From Dugong dugon (taxonomy: Eukaryota; Chordata; Mammalia; Sirenia; Dugongidae): a DNA stretch of 64,000 bases. Position numbers and translations under genes: made by a program. The notes beneath the pieces are model-generated. The model was not told the DNA's origin and did no database searches. It saw nothing but the letters and a program-made list of their open reading frames with translations. Of the stretch, positions 33,402 to 44,902 are shown one piece after another; within the stretch, counting starts at the first letter, position 1, and each line of letters opens with the position of its first letter. The stretch covers positions 59,005,447-59,069,446 of the forward strand of contig CM057477.1 in NCBI GenBank assembly GCA_030035585.1. The letters run 5' to 3'.

Positions 33402-33810
33402 TGGTTTTATGGATTGAATTGTGTCCCCCTCAAAATATGAGTTGTAAATCCTACTATACCTGCGGTTATAATTCCATTTGGGAACTGGGTTTTCTTTTTT
33501 ATGTTAATGAGGCAGTATTAGTGTAACGTGTGCCTTAAAACTCTTCTGAGATTTAAAAGAGCAGATGAAGCAAGCAGCAAGAAAGCAGAGATGGGGGAGG
33601 ATAAATGCCATGCCACATGATCGCCGAGGAATAGAAGCTGAACAGAGACAAGGACCTTCCCCCAGAGCTGACAGAGAGAGATAGCCCTCCCCTGGAGCTG
33701 GCGCTCTGAATTCAGACTTCTAGCCTCCTAAACTGTGAGAGAATAAATTTGTTTGTTAAAGCCATCCACTTGTGGTGTTTCTGTTGTAGCAGCACTAGAT
33801 GACTAAGACA
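33402..33810 (+). mobile_element. Solo MaLR-like LTR
   Basis: tttatggattgaattgtgtc start and gcactagatgactaagaca end, with gagagaataaatttg before it. Same family as 4181-4708. Confidence 0.8.
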
Positions 33811-34120
33811 GACCATCTGAGAAGAGGTACCAGCAGTCAGGAAACAAAATCTTCATTTCGAAGTCTGTGGTTGATTAGCCTGGAGAACAAAAGACTGAAT
33901 GGCTCAAGATCATCTGTTTTCCACATCACCAGAGTCAGAGCAAGAGACTTGAGCTCCAGCTAGAGGAATCTAAGTTGGACACACTGTTATCTGGGGCTGA
34001 GTATGTGGGAAGGTTGAAGTTTGCTTTCTCCTGAGGCATTTTCATTTTTACAGGAGAGATTAGTGTTTGCCTGAAAGCATGTAGGGAAGACCCTTTCTGA
34101 AGGCAGTGGGTAGATTAACC

Positions 34121-34270
34121 TATTGCCGTCAAGTCGATTCCAACTCATAGTGACCCTGTAGGACAGAGCAGAACTGTCCCATAGGGTTTCCAAGGAGCGG
34201 CTGCTGGATTTGAACTGCTGTCTTTTGGTTAGCAGCTGAGCTCTCAACCACGGCACCACCAGGGCTCCAG
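34121..34270 (-). mobile_element. AfroSINE, reverse
   Basis: Reversed tail (gccgtcaagtcgattccaac) to reversed head (cggcaccaccagggctcca). Confidence 0.9.
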
Positions 34271-34314
34271 GGGGTGGATGAGTGACCTGGTAAAATGGTC
34301 CTTGAGTGTCAAAA

Positions 34315-34462
34315 ACTGGTAAGTGCTTAACTACTAGCTGAAAGATTGGCAGTTTGAACCCACCCAGAGGCTCCTCAGGAGACAGGCCTGGCGGTTTACT
34401 ACCGGAAGGTCACAGCCTCAGGGACACAAGGTTGCCATGAGTCACTAACAACAACCATAAGG
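34315..34462 (+). mobile_element. AfroSINE fragment
   Basis: ggcagtttgaacccacccag, ggagacaggcctggcggt and a cactaacaacaacc tail. The head is incomplete. Confidence 0.75.
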
Positions 34463-34949
34463 CTTTTCCTGCCCCTCGGCTGTTTCTCCCAGGCCTGTTC
34501 CTCATTGTGCTGCTCTACTTGAGCCTTTCTACTATAACGAACTGAATTCCACTTAGACGGTTGAACTGCAGGAGCTGGCGCCTCTGTACACAAAGCCAGC
34601 AGGGCGGGCTAAAAATGAGAACATGGGCTGGGCCCTCCCTAAAGTCACCATTTCAGCTACATCTCATCTATGCAGTGGAATGAGGTGACTGTCACTCATA
34701 ATGCTCCTTTCCAGGGTGGTACGATAGCCTCATAGGTCACACTAGGGTTTCCAAAGGCAAAGACATCCTGTTCTGGGATTTAAATAGACAAGTCTAGCAT
34801 TGAAGGAGCATGAAGTCATCTTCAAAGAGGGCCGGGTAAAGAGGGATGTTTATGTGAATGTGATACCAGGTGAGTCCACTCCAGAGATTTTAAAGAGATG
34901 CTCTGAAAGATCTCCTTACGGAGGGAATTCAACACCAATTGTTAACAGT

Positions 34950-35080
34950 GCCATGTACCAGGCGCTTTCCAGAGGGCACTCACTGAATTCTCAGAACAGT
35001 CTTATGAGGCAGGCGTGAGCACCCGCAGTTTACAGATGAGGAAATTAAGGCTTTGGCCATACCAGTGGAGGGTGGGGAAC
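34950..35080 (+). repeat. MIR fragment
   Basis: gtaccaggcgctttccagag, then cagtttacagatgaggaaat taagg (MIR core). Confidence 0.65.
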
Positions 35081-35232
35081 AGGACCAACCAACCCAGTCA
35101 TCTGGCTTAACTCCATGCTGTTCCTATCATACCAGCTGCCCTCTCCCCCCAAGAAAAGATCTGGGTTAGTCAACCTAGGGTCACTTAAGGTCCTTAGGTT
35201 GACCTCCTAGTCAGAAATCTCAGGGACTTTAC

Positions 35233-35389
35233 CTTCTCTTCGTAAAATCCAGTGTTTTCTCTCAATGTCCAGCCGATGCCTGACAAGCTCAGAGAGACCA
35301 AGATCAATGATGCTGAGGTTAACACATGACTCCCAGAAAGGGGATAAAGCACCAGGGCTCCCTTGGGCTTCCCAGGCTCGGTTCAGGGC
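35233..35389 (-). other. Candidate coding exon on the minus strand (weak)
   Basis: Read on the minus strand, a 157-bp open segment is bounded by a strong acceptor (ttttcttcttttctacacag) and a donor (gaagagaag|gtaaagt), and encodes about 52 residues in one frame including an IIDLGLSELVRHRLDIERK stretch. I recognise no family, see no partner exon, and an ORF of 148 codons around it could be chance. It is not a repeat that I recognise. Confidence 0.2.
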
Positions 35390-35864
35390 CTGTGTAGAAA
35401 AGAAGAAAATAAATTGCCTGGAGAAGGGCATAGAACCAACTTCTTCAGGAGTCAAACAACGTGGACAGCTAACCTGGCTGCCACTGGACTTGGTCCTCAA
35501 GAGCACCAAGTATTTGGGGGATGAGGTAAATGCCACCTGGAAACTGTGGCTGCCTTGTTTGGTTTTGCCACATTGCACTTTGTAGTGTAGCGTCTGTTTC
35601 ATGCTGTGTTTCTGCCAAGACCAGGTTTGCACCCCGTCACCTCCACTACACAATGAGCTGTTTGAAGGTATGGATGGTGCATTGTTTCCCAGTTCTCAGG
35701 GGCTGGTTTGTGCCTGGTACATAGTGGATAGAGGCTTGGCTGAATTGAGTAGAAAGAAGTTCATGTTAGAAGTAGCTAACGGATGCTTCTTGGACCCTCT
35801 TGGCCCAAACTCTTATATCAAAGCTCTGAGGTTAGAATATTAAATGGACAATTACCCTTTTCTT

Positions 35865-36005
35865 TTTTTAAATAATATTTTGTTGTGTTTTTGGTGAAGG
35901 TTGACACAGGAGTTTAGGTTCCCATTCAACAATTTCTACACAAATTGTTCAGTGACGTTAGTTACATTCTTCATAATGCATGAACATTTAAAGCTACCCT
36001 TTTCT
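35865..36005 (-). mobile_element. Proboscidean LINE 3'-end fragment, reverse
   Basis: T-rich start (a reversed A tail) followed by tttggtgaaggttgacacag and cccattcaacaatttctaca, a motif seen in elephant LINE 3' ends. Confidence 0.55.
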
Positions 36006-36151
36006 TACTAGTTTGCTGTAATGGGAATATAGCTGGACTAGACTTAAGAGAACTGGAATGAAATCCTACCTCTGCTACATTCTAATTGGGTGATTTGGGG
36101 CAAGTTTTTTAATCCTTCTTAGCTTCAGTTTCTGGCATTAAATGTGTTTTG

Positions 36152-36335
36152 ATTTGTGCAAAGGTTAATGCATTAATGCATTTGGCTGCTAACTGAAAGG
36201 CTGGAGGTTTGAGTCCACCCAGAGGTGTCTCAGAAGAAAGGCCTGGCAATCTACTTCCAAAAAATCAGTCATACTTCTACTCTGACACACATGGGGTTGC
36301 CATGAGTTCGAGTTGACTCCATAACAACTGATAAG
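36152..36335 (+). mobile_element. AfroSINE, diverged
   Basis: gcaaaggttaatgcattaat head, aggtttgagtccacccagag B-box region and ccatgagttcgagttgactc tail. Confidence 0.8.
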
Positions 36336-36425
36336 GCTTATTAAGAGAACTAAATGAGATAGCATATATGAAAATACTTGTAAATGGTAAATATATAGAT
36401 TTTTGTGTTGTGTGTGGTATAGAAT

Positions 36426-37225
36426 GGGAGAAAGATGCAGCAGTCTGCTTCCATAAAGATTTATAGCCTGGGCGTCTGGGATCTTAAAAGCTTGCAAGTG
36501 GCCATCTAAGATGCATCAACTGGTCCCAACCACCTGGAGTAAAGGAGAATGAAGAACACCAAAGACACAAGGAAGGTAGTAGCCCAAGAGACAGAAAGGG
36601 ACACATAAACCAGAGACTTCATCAACCTGAGACCAGAAGAACTACATGGTGCCCACCTACCACCAATAACTGCCCTGACAGGGAACACAACAGAGAGTCC
36701 CTGATGGAGCAGTAGAAGGATGGAGTGCAGAACTCAAATTCTAGTAAAAAGACCAGACTTAATGGTATGACTGAGACTGGAGGAACCCCGGAGAGCATGG
36801 CCCCTGGATTCTCTATCAGCCAAGAACTAAAACAATTTCCGAGGCCAACTCTTCAGACAGGGATTGGACTGGACTGTGGGACATAAAGTGATACTCATGA
36901 AGAGTGTGCCTCTTAGTCAAGTAGATACAAGAGACCAAAGGGGCAGCTTCTGTCCAGAGAGGGTTAGGAGCTGGTTGAATGGACATGGGGAATCAGGGGC
37001 AGAAAGGAGGAGTGTGTTGTCGCAGAATGCGGTGAGCAATTAGGGTCACATAACAATGTATGTATAAAATTTTGTATGGGAGACTAACCTGAAATGTAAA
37101 CTTCATTTAACTACAAAAAAAAAAAAAAAAGAGATTTCAGCCTTGGAAACCCTATGGGGTAGTTCTACTATGTACTATAGGGTTACTATGAGTTGAATCG
37201 ACTTGACAGTAGTGGGTCTGGTTTT
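36426..37225 (+). mobile_element. AfroSINE split by a LINE 3' UTR insertion
   Basis: gggagaaagatgcagcagtc at 36426-36469 continues at 37126 (ttggaaaccctatggggtag) to gacttgacagtagtggg. The split carries the duplicated target aagatttatagcc / gagatttcagcc. Confidence 0.85.
36470..37125 (+). mobile_element. Proboscidean LINE 3' UTR-like repeat, copy 2
   Basis: About 655 bp collinear with 25187-25829, ending in 16 A. Inserted in an AfroSINE with a 12-13 bp target-site duplication, so it moved by target-primed reverse transcription and is 5'-truncated. Confidence 0.85.
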
Positions 37226-37264
37226 GGTATTTGGTGGTATAGGAAAAAAAAAGTGACTAAATCT

Positions 37265-37420
37265 ATTTATTCTACTGGGCCTTTTTTTTTTTTTTTAAAG
37301 TAAAATGCACAACTCCCAGGTAAAGGTATAGATCATCATCAGCACCCTAGAAGGCTCCCTTGGGGCCCTTCCAGTCAACAGTCACCCAAAGGTAACTATA
37401 GATTGTATTTCCCTATTCTC
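37265..37420 (-). mobile_element. L1 fragment, reverse
   Basis: T-run, then agtaaaatgcacaactccca and ggcccttccagtcaacagtc: the reversed 3' region of an old L1. Confidence 0.6.
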
Positions 37421-37432
37421 TAGTCTTGGGAT

Positions 37433-37586
37433 GGAGCCCTGATGGCACAGTTGTTGAATTCGGCTGCTAACCAAAAAGGTCAGCAGTTCGAATCCACCAG
37501 CCGCTGCTTGGAAACTTTATGGGGGCAGTTCTACTCTGTCCTAAAGGGTCGCTATAAATCAGAATTGACTTGACAGCAACAGGTTT
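37433..37586 (+). mobile_element. AfroSINE, first of a tandem pair
   Basis: gagccctgatggcacagttg to gacttgacagcaacaggttt. Preceded by tagtcttgggatgg (37421) and followed by the same word at 37587. Confidence 0.92.
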
Positions 37587-37597
37587 TAGTCTTGGGA

Positions 37598-37799
37598 TGG
37601 CACAGTGGTTAAAGTGCTCAGCTACTAACTGACAGGTCAGCAATTTGAACCTACCCAGTGGCTCTCTGGGAGAAAGACCTGGTGATCTGCTTCCGTAAAG
37701 ATTACAGCCTAGAAAACACTATGGGGCAGTTCTACTCTGTCACATGGTATTGCTATGAGTCAGAATTGACCCAATGGCAATGGGTTTGGTTTTTTGGTT
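37598..37799 (+). mobile_element. AfroSINE, second of a tandem pair
   Basis: tggcacagtggttaaagtgc to ggcaatgggtttggttttt. Followed by a third copy of the target, tagtcttgggat at 37800-37811. Confidence 0.92.
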
Positions 37800-38024
37800 T
37801 AGTCTTGGGATTTTACCTGGACCGTCTTTGCTTGGTCCTTCTCGGATACCCAGCTCCTCCTTTCCTGTCCTCCAGTTCTGCAGTGCCCACTGGGTTTTCC
37901 CCACCGCCTCCCAGGGGAAGTTACTCCATGAGCTGGTGGACAAAGCAGCCTCTGGGCCGACAGACCTTGGAGGTGCAATGTGCAGAGATGAGCTTCAAGG
38001 GAGAATAGGGAGGATGTGCATGAA

Positions 38025-38092
38025 GTGATTGGCTGGGAATCAAACCTGGGTCTCTGTCATGGAAGGTGAGAATTCTCCACTGAACCACAAAT
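38025..38092 (-). repeat. tRNA-Gly-like SINE head only, reverse
   Basis: The stretch ggctgggaatcaaacctggg... then tggaaggtgagaattctcca and ctgaaccac is the reversed tRNA-Gly-type head without the SINE body. Mismatches in the stems argue against a working tRNA gene. Confidence 0.7.
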
Positions 38093-38099
38093 TATCATA

Positions 38100-38265
38100 G
38101 CTACAATTTATTGAGCACTGTACTAAGCACTTTTATATTTTATCTCATAAAGAGATTAAGGGGTTAAGTATTTGCCTAAGGTCACATGGTAAGTAAGAGT
38201 TGGGAGACAGGATTCCAACTCAGGTCTGTCTGACTCCAAAGGCCCATGCTCTTAAGCCGCATGTT
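38100..38265 (+). repeat. MIR
   Basis: tttattgagcactgtactaa, then taaggtcacatggtaagtaa and ccaactcaggtctgtctgac. Confidence 0.8.
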
Positions 38266-39002
38266 TCACAGCAAAAGATGGAAATCCTGACTTTTTGAGT
38301 GACACAACTATAAAGCTGGAATGCAAATCATTACTACAGTGCTACTGCAGGCCCCAAGCCACGTGGCTGGGCTGGTTCAGGGCCCTTGCTGATGTTCAGA
38401 TCTGTTTGAAAGTCAGCTGGGGGCGTGAGGGTGGAATTCCAGCTACATTCAGCCTATTCTAATGCCATAAGTGAAGGCTCTTCTTTTGTGTTTCAGATGA
38501 AAGGCAGCCTCCTTAGTGATGGCAGAATTCCCAAATCGCCCATTCAGAAGGAACCTAGCAGCATGTAGATCAGGCGTCTGCCTCCAGGAATGGGTGGAGA
38601 AATGGAACTCTGGACCTGTTTTCTCACCACTACAACAGGGTTTGGGGGTGCAGGACAGACTCGTGGCCTTGGGACAATTTCAAGACTGGCTTAGAGACTG
38701 GGTGAGGCTTCAGTCTCTGGCATTCAAGGGGTAGAGAAAAGCCCAGGCTTCTTTCTCTTCCTGAGGATGATGCCCTCTGCCCTGCTGGCTATTTCTTGTC
38801 TTACTAGGCTGTGTCTCTGGCATCAGTCTCTCCACTGGAGAAGAGGAGTAGAAGTGCCCAAGGACTGAGTATTGGGGCTTTGAGGATAGTGTTTCAACAG
38901 AGTAACAGGAGACATCTGTGGCTAGACTTTGACTGGAGTTTGCTTTTTGTGAATTAATTCCTTCCATATTTGCATTTTCTTTATTTTTCCTGCATTACTG
39001 GT

Positions 39003-39453
39003 TGTGGTAGATTGACTACTGGCCCCAGTTCCTTGGTATTCTATCCCTCCCTGTATTCATACCCTTTCCGTGTGACTTTGTAGTTCCTCCCACTAGAGAC
39101 AGAGTTTCCTTACTTATTCCTTGGCTTTGGGCTAATAGGACCTATTTTGGCCAAAGGGCTAACAGATATGCAAGCAGAGACTTGATATGTGCTTGGATGG
39201 TCAGGTTTACTTTCTAATGCTTTGCCATTATTATGAGAAGAACATGCCTGGCTAGCCTACTTGTCTGAGGAGGGTAAAAGACACATGGGGCAGAGCTGGT
39301 CACAACCTGTAGTTTAGAGCTGCCCAGCGAAGCTCAGCTTGGATTAGATTGCCTCCAGCCAATACACAGATGCATGCATGAAATATATGCTTATTATTTT
39401 GTACCATTGGGATTCTGGGGATTTTTGTAATGCAGCAATAGCTGACAGATACA
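39003..39453 (+). mobile_element. LTR of ERVL type (family not named)
   Basis: tggtagattgactactggcc start; middle gggctaataggacctatttt and gagaagaacatgcctggcta; end gcagcaatagctgacagata ca. These fit a common mammalian ERVL-like LTR. Boundaries uncertain by a few bases. Confidence 0.6.
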
Positions 39454-39645
39454 TTAGTAAAAGTTCCTTTTGATGCACTCCAGTGTTTTCTTTGCTGCAT
39501 TTATAGGTAAAAGAATTTTCCAAACTTTGGTTAGATCCAAGTCCAGAAGGACATCTTCAAATCCTGGGAAGTCTGGGGCAAGTATAGGAGGGAAGAAGGA
39601 GTTAATCATTCATGAATAGAATCTGTTATTACACCTTGAATAAAT

Positions 39646-40112
39646 GTTGCTGTTATTAGGTGCCGTTGAGTCGGTTCCAACTTATATGACCCTAAGTACA
39701 ACAGAAGGAAACACTGCCCAGTCCTGCGCCATCTTCCTGATTGTTATTATGCTTGAGCCCATTGTTGCAGCCACTATGTCAATCTATCTCATTAAAGGTC
39801 TTCCTCTTTTTCACTGACCCTGGTGGCGTAGTGGTTAAGAGCTTGGCTGCTAACCAAAAGGTCAGCAATTTGAATCCACCAGCCACTCCTTGGAAACCCT
39901 GTGGGGCAGTTCTACTCTGTCCTATAGGGTCGCTATGAGTTGGAATCGACTCGACGGCAATGGGCTTGGTTGTTTTGTTTCTACTATACCAAGCATGATG
40001 TCCTTCTCCAGTGACTGGTCCCTCCTGTTAACGTCCAAAGTATGTGAGACAAAGTCTCGCCATCCTTGCTTCTAAGGAGCATTCTAATAAATAGGTTGTT
40101 GTAAAATGAATT
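39646..40112 (-). mobile_element. RTE LINE 3' end, reverse, split by an AfroSINE
   Basis: Begins with the reversed RTE tail (aggtgccgttgagtcggttc; acagaaggaaacactgccca). It continues at 39986 with accaagcatgatgtccttct and cttgcttctaaggagcattc, the reverse of the RTE part at 57560-57720. Confidence 0.85.
39815..39985 (+). mobile_element. AfroSINE inside an RTE fragment
   Basis: gaccctggtggcgtagtggt to gactcgacggcaatgggctt. RTE sequence continues on both sides. Confidence 0.9.
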
Positions 40113-40319
40113 ACCACTTTTCATCTTTAGGTGAAAGCTTTGGAGTATGCAACTCTGACGAGGTAAACTGAGACTTTGCTTCAGAGGGAATTTTTTAATG
40201 TGTCTGGAATTTGCACAACCTGCAATGCAAGACTGTGGAGGCTCCATATGAACCACAGGACTGGAAAGAACTCCGATGCCATCATGTCCACTTCCTGTTT
40301 ATAGGAAGAAACATATTTT

Positions 40320-41885
40320 TAAACATAGCATTTTTGTTCTGACTATGAAAGAGTACGTACCCATTTTGGAAAGTACAGAAAATAATAAAGAAGAAAATGA
40401 AAATAATCTATAATCCTACTACCCAATAATAACTATAACTAACATTTTGAATTTTATCTGTGTCGTTTTTTAATTGTTTTTTATGCATAGCATTATATCT
40501 TAAGAATTTTTCATGTTATTAAAAACTCTGTAAACATCAGTTTCAATGAATGCTACTATTTCATACAATTGTTATCCCATTATTTATGTTACCAATCCCC
40601 TAATGTTAGTAATTTAGTTATTTCCAAATTTCCACAAATGTAAATAATTCTTTAACAATATTTTAAAAAATATTTTTGTGCACATTTTTACCTGTTATTT
40701 TTTCTTATTTTCCTAGAGGTGCAAAATGATTATTTTTAAGACCCGGGATATAATTTTTGTAGCAATTGTTCCAGTTTACACTCTTACTAGCTATGTGCAA
40801 GAGTTTCTGTTTTGTTTATCCTGGTATACTTTGAGTATACTTTAAAAATCTTTGCTGTTAAAGTGAATTTTTAAAAAATGGTATCTTCTGTACACCAATG
40901 CTCATTGTAGCACTATTTACAATAGCCAAAAGGTAGAAATAACCTGAATATCCAGCAATAGATGAATGAATAAACAAAATGTGGTACACACATACCATGG
41001 AATATTACTCAGCCATAAAGAGAAATGAAGTCCTGACGCATGCTATAGCACGGATAAACCTTGAAAACATTAAGCTGAACGAAGTCAGTCAATTACAAGA
41101 GGACAAATACTGTCTAGAATAGATAAATATATAAAGACTAAAGTTTATTAGGGGTTACTAGGCATTATGGATTGAATCATGTCCCCCCAAAATGTGTGTC
41201 AATTGGCTAGGCCATGATAAGCAGTACTGTGTGATTGTCCACCATTTTGTCATCTGATGTGATTTTCTTATGTGTTGTAAATCCTACCTCTGTGATGTTA
41301 ATGAGGCAGGATTAGAGGCAGTTATGTTAATGCGGCAGGATTCAATCTACAAGATTAGGTTATATCTTGAGTCAATCTCTTTTGAGATATAAAAGAGAGA
41401 AGTGAGCAGAGAGACAGAGGGACCTCATGCTACCAAGAATGAAGAACTAGGAGGGGAGTGTGTCGTTTGGACCTGGGGTCCCTGTGCTGAGAAGCTCCTA
41501 GACCAGGGGAAGATTGATGAAAAGGATCTCTCTCCAACAGACAGAGAAAGCCTTCCCTGGAGCTGGCACCCTGAATTTGGACTTCTAGCCTCCTAAACTG
41601 TGAGAGAATAAATTTCTCTTTGTTAAGGCCATCCACCTGTGGTATTTCTGTTATAACAGCACTAGATAACTAAGATACTAGGGATGGTAGGGAGGGGAAA
41701 GGGGGTGTCATTGTTTAGGAAGCAGTGAGTATCTGTTAATGGTAATGAGAAATTTGGCAATGGATATGGTGATGGTTGCACAATATGGTTAATATAATCA
41801 ATGTCACTGAATTATACATGTAAAAAATATTGAATTGACATATGTTGTGTTCTATATATACTTTACTGCAATTTAAAAAATAGTA
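40320..41885 (+). mobile_element. L1-like fragments interrupted by an LTR
   Basis: 40880-41162 is clear L1 (tgtagcactatttacaatag; tattactcagccataaagag), resuming at 41683-41885 (atcaatgtcactgaattata). The LTR at 41163-41677 separates the halves. The AT-rich 40320-40870 part (taatcctactacccaataa) is likely a related old repeat, less certain. Confidence 0.7.
41163..41677 (+). mobile_element. Solo MaLR-like LTR with perfect 5-bp target-site duplication
   Basis: cattatggattgaatcatgt start (TG ends mutated) and cactagataactaagata end. CTAGG lies immediately before (41158-41162) and after (41678-41682). It interrupts an L1. Confidence 0.9.
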
Positions 41886-42154
41886 TCTTACTTTAAATTG
41901 TATTTCTTTGAAGTTTGTGTCTACTTTATGCCTACTCCTGTGCTGCAAAAATGGCTGGAGGAGTGCACACAACCATGCTGGCTGCTTTCATTATGACTCC
42001 ATGACCAGTAACCTCCAGTGAGCCCTTGGTTTGCCTGGCAACCTGACTACATTTCCCACTTTCTCCTTTTCCCTCCAACTCTCCCTTCTCAGTCTCTGCT
42101 GGTGACCTTGCTCCATACTTCATTGAGAAAATAAAGGGAAACAGAATAAACTTC

Positions 42155-42445
42155 TACATGCTCCCTCCACCCTCTACCCTTTATCACACAACTTTTACCG
42201 GTTCAACTTTTTACAGGGACACAACTTATTGACAGCAATTACATTAATCAGCTGTGCAACCCTACCCTTCGTCAATGTGATTTTTCCTTCACCATAAACT
42301 GAAACTCAGTGCTCCGTAAGCAATAACCCCCCTTTCTCTCTCCCGCCAGCCCCTGGTAACCACTCATATATTTTGGTATCTATATATTTGCCTGACTCAA
42401 GAACAGTTTTTATTGGTCACTTTTTTTTTCTTTGTATGTCTCATA
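42155..42445 (-). mobile_element. LINE 3'-end fragment, reverse
   Basis: aattacattaatcagctgtg, caaccctacccttcgtcaat and cctggtaaccactcatatat follow the usual order of reversed elephant/L1 3' UTR sequence. Confidence 0.5.
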
Positions 42446-42483
42446 ATTTTTGTTGAAAACTGGACCTTTTAAATAATATAATG

Positions 42484-42662
42484 TGGCAACATGCTCACCT
42501 GCTAACTGAAAAGTTGGAGGTTTGAGTCCACCCAGAGGCACCTTGGAAGAAAGGCCTGACGGTCTACTTCTGAAAAATCAGCCATTGAAAACCATATGGA
42601 GCACAGTTCTACTCTGACACACATGGGGCCACCATGAGCTGGACTTGATGGCAACTACTTGG
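42484..42662 (+). mobile_element. AfroSINE
   Basis: tgctcacctgctaactgaaa, gtttgagtccacccagaggc and gagctggacttgatggcaac. The head is partly lost. Confidence 0.85.
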
Positions 42663-43845
42663 GAGGTCAGCAGGAATGCCTCCTTTTACTAAGATAACCT
42701 CTAAGCATCTGCCATTCAAAAAATACTCATCCTGAGGACTCTTACCTGGATGCTGTGAGGTCAGCCACATTAGAGGTAATGTCATAAGGTTTTATTCCAT
42801 AGAAACCTGAGCAGCCACCCCAAAGCTGTGGTAATCCTGGAGTTTAACATTTAATAAATAAGAAAGTGCTTTTAAAAAAAAAAAAAAACCTTCTTCCAGT
42901 TTTCCAGTTACGCCAGACTTTTCATTTGTTTATTCATTATGCATTTATTTCAACATTAAATGTGTTACTACTTGTACTTGAAAAGAGATTCCTCAAAAAC
43001 AAGTAATTATAACTTCTGAATTATAAAATTCCCTCTGATGATCCTCCCAAAGCTACTGATCTTTACCGAGGTGTTTATTGCTCTGGAATGGACTGCAAAA
43101 TGGAAAGAGAAAATACCACAATTTTAATGCAATGCAAAGTAAATAGCATGGAAAGGTCAGGGCCTTTGCGTGGGACATCCCTTTTCAAAGCAAACCCAAG
43201 GAGCACAAAAGCATTTCAGGAGTTTGAAGAGACCAGGCCACTGGCTAAGCAACTGGTCTATTGGATTATATAGTGTCACTCTGGCTCCTCACCACAAACC
43301 CCATGGCTTTAAAGTCTGTAAGACAGGGTTCTGACATAACTCATTGTTTTTGGTAGCTAACATCTGGGTCACTTGAAGGAGAGCAGATGATAAGGAAGGC
43401 TCTGTGGCAAGGTGTAGTAAAATCTTCTGTGCTGTGACAGTCCCCAGTAACCAGAGCAGAGGGTTCCGAGCACTGAGGCGAGGACAGTAGGCTGGACTTG
43501 GGGCTGGCCTTCCTGGGTACACTGGGCTGTAGTCCATTTGGTTCTTGACATTGTGTCCTGCCCTTCTGGGTCTATCACAGGTGCCTGGCCGTAAACCTGC
43601 CCCTCTTTCTACCCCTCCTCTCTTGTTCTTTCTTGTCGTCCCTTCTCTCCTTGCCTCTTGTCCTATTTCTGGTCGTCGCCCAGGGTTGAAGGAGAGCAGG
43701 TAACTGCAGCCAGGAGGGGCCAGTTAAGTGCAGCTGGGACAGCCTCTGCTGGGGCCAGCAAATTTGGCCAGGGGTGTGGGAAGAGAGGGACAGAAGCAGA
43801 GAGCAGCAGGCAGTCAGCAAAACTGCGAGGGTGCAGGGAGTCCTG
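42662..43845. other. Intergenic, nothing recognised
   Basis: There is a poly(A) run at about 42874-42888. No gene or nameable repeat is seen. Confidence 0.45.
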
Positions 43846-43972
43846 GCTCAACCATAATAATGATAGTGAGGATGGCACAGGACCAGGCAGTGTTTCGTTG
43901 TGTTGTACATAGGGTCACAATGAGTTGGAACCGACTCAACGGCACCTAACAACAATAACAATAACAAAGATA
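43845..43972 (+). mobile_element. RTE LINE 3' terminus
   Basis: gatagtgaggatggcacagg, gcagtgtttcgttgtgttgt, then ccgactcaacggcacctaac and a (AAC)n-like tail. Same end as 57770-57885. Confidence 0.8.
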
Positions 43973-44165
43973 GTACAGAGAGTTCCTACGTACCCTTCAT
44001 CCAGCTTCCTATAAAGTTAATAACATGTTACATAACCATGGTACGTATGTCACAACTAAGAAATTAACACTGGTGCAATACTATTAATTATCTATAGACT
44101 ATTTAAATTTCATCAGTTTTTCCCCTCTGTCGTTTTTCTATTCCAGGATCTGGTCCTGGATTCCA
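43973..44165 (-). mobile_element. L1 fragment, reverse
   Basis: gttcctacgtacccttcatc, then tatctatagactatttaaat and gatctggtcctggattccac, a reversed old L1 3' region. Confidence 0.6.
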
Positions 44166-44902
44166 CATGGCGTTTAGCTCATTTTCCTTCTTTATTCTCT
44201 CATCTCCACCTTCTTTTTTCTGCATTTCTCCCTCCTGTACCACCTCATGGATGGGAGAGGTAGAGTAAGGTGGAGAGGACAGTGAAGTGAGTACAAGAGT
44301 CCTCTCTGCTGGGGATAGCTTCCATGATGCCTTTGGTGAGGTGAGCAGCGGCAGCAGAGGAAAGGACACACAGTGTGGCCAGATGGAGAAGGACCCCGGG
44401 ACACAGTCACCTATGAGCAGGCCAAGGTGGCTGCAGACGCGCAGGCTGAGGGCAGACTACCTACATCTGCAGGGTAGAAGGATTCGCCAGTGAGAAATCC
44501 ATGAAGCTTGAAGTTGAGATGCTTTGTAAGGAAAGTAACTCAACTCTTCCCATCTCTGATGTGGCTGCCTGTGAAGTAAGCTAGTGAAACCCAGATGATT
44601 AGATCACTATAGGTCCAGGCAACGGGCCAGGTGAGAGCAAGCTCAGACACCAAGATAGCTTGGCAAAACCACTGCTCCCAAAGTGTATTGCATAGTGACT
44701 GAAACAAGTCAACCATCATATCCTTCCTGACATGAAGGATAAAAGCAAGGTGAACATAGAGCAGGCCGTGTAAGCTCCAGAGCTCTCTGGAATAATACAG
44801 TGAGACACTTCTGGGTCTCTGTGAGGCCCAATACATATATCAGTGGAGCAGACACTACTGGATGCCCACCCAACATGGATTACCCTCTTCTTTCTTGCTA
44901 AC

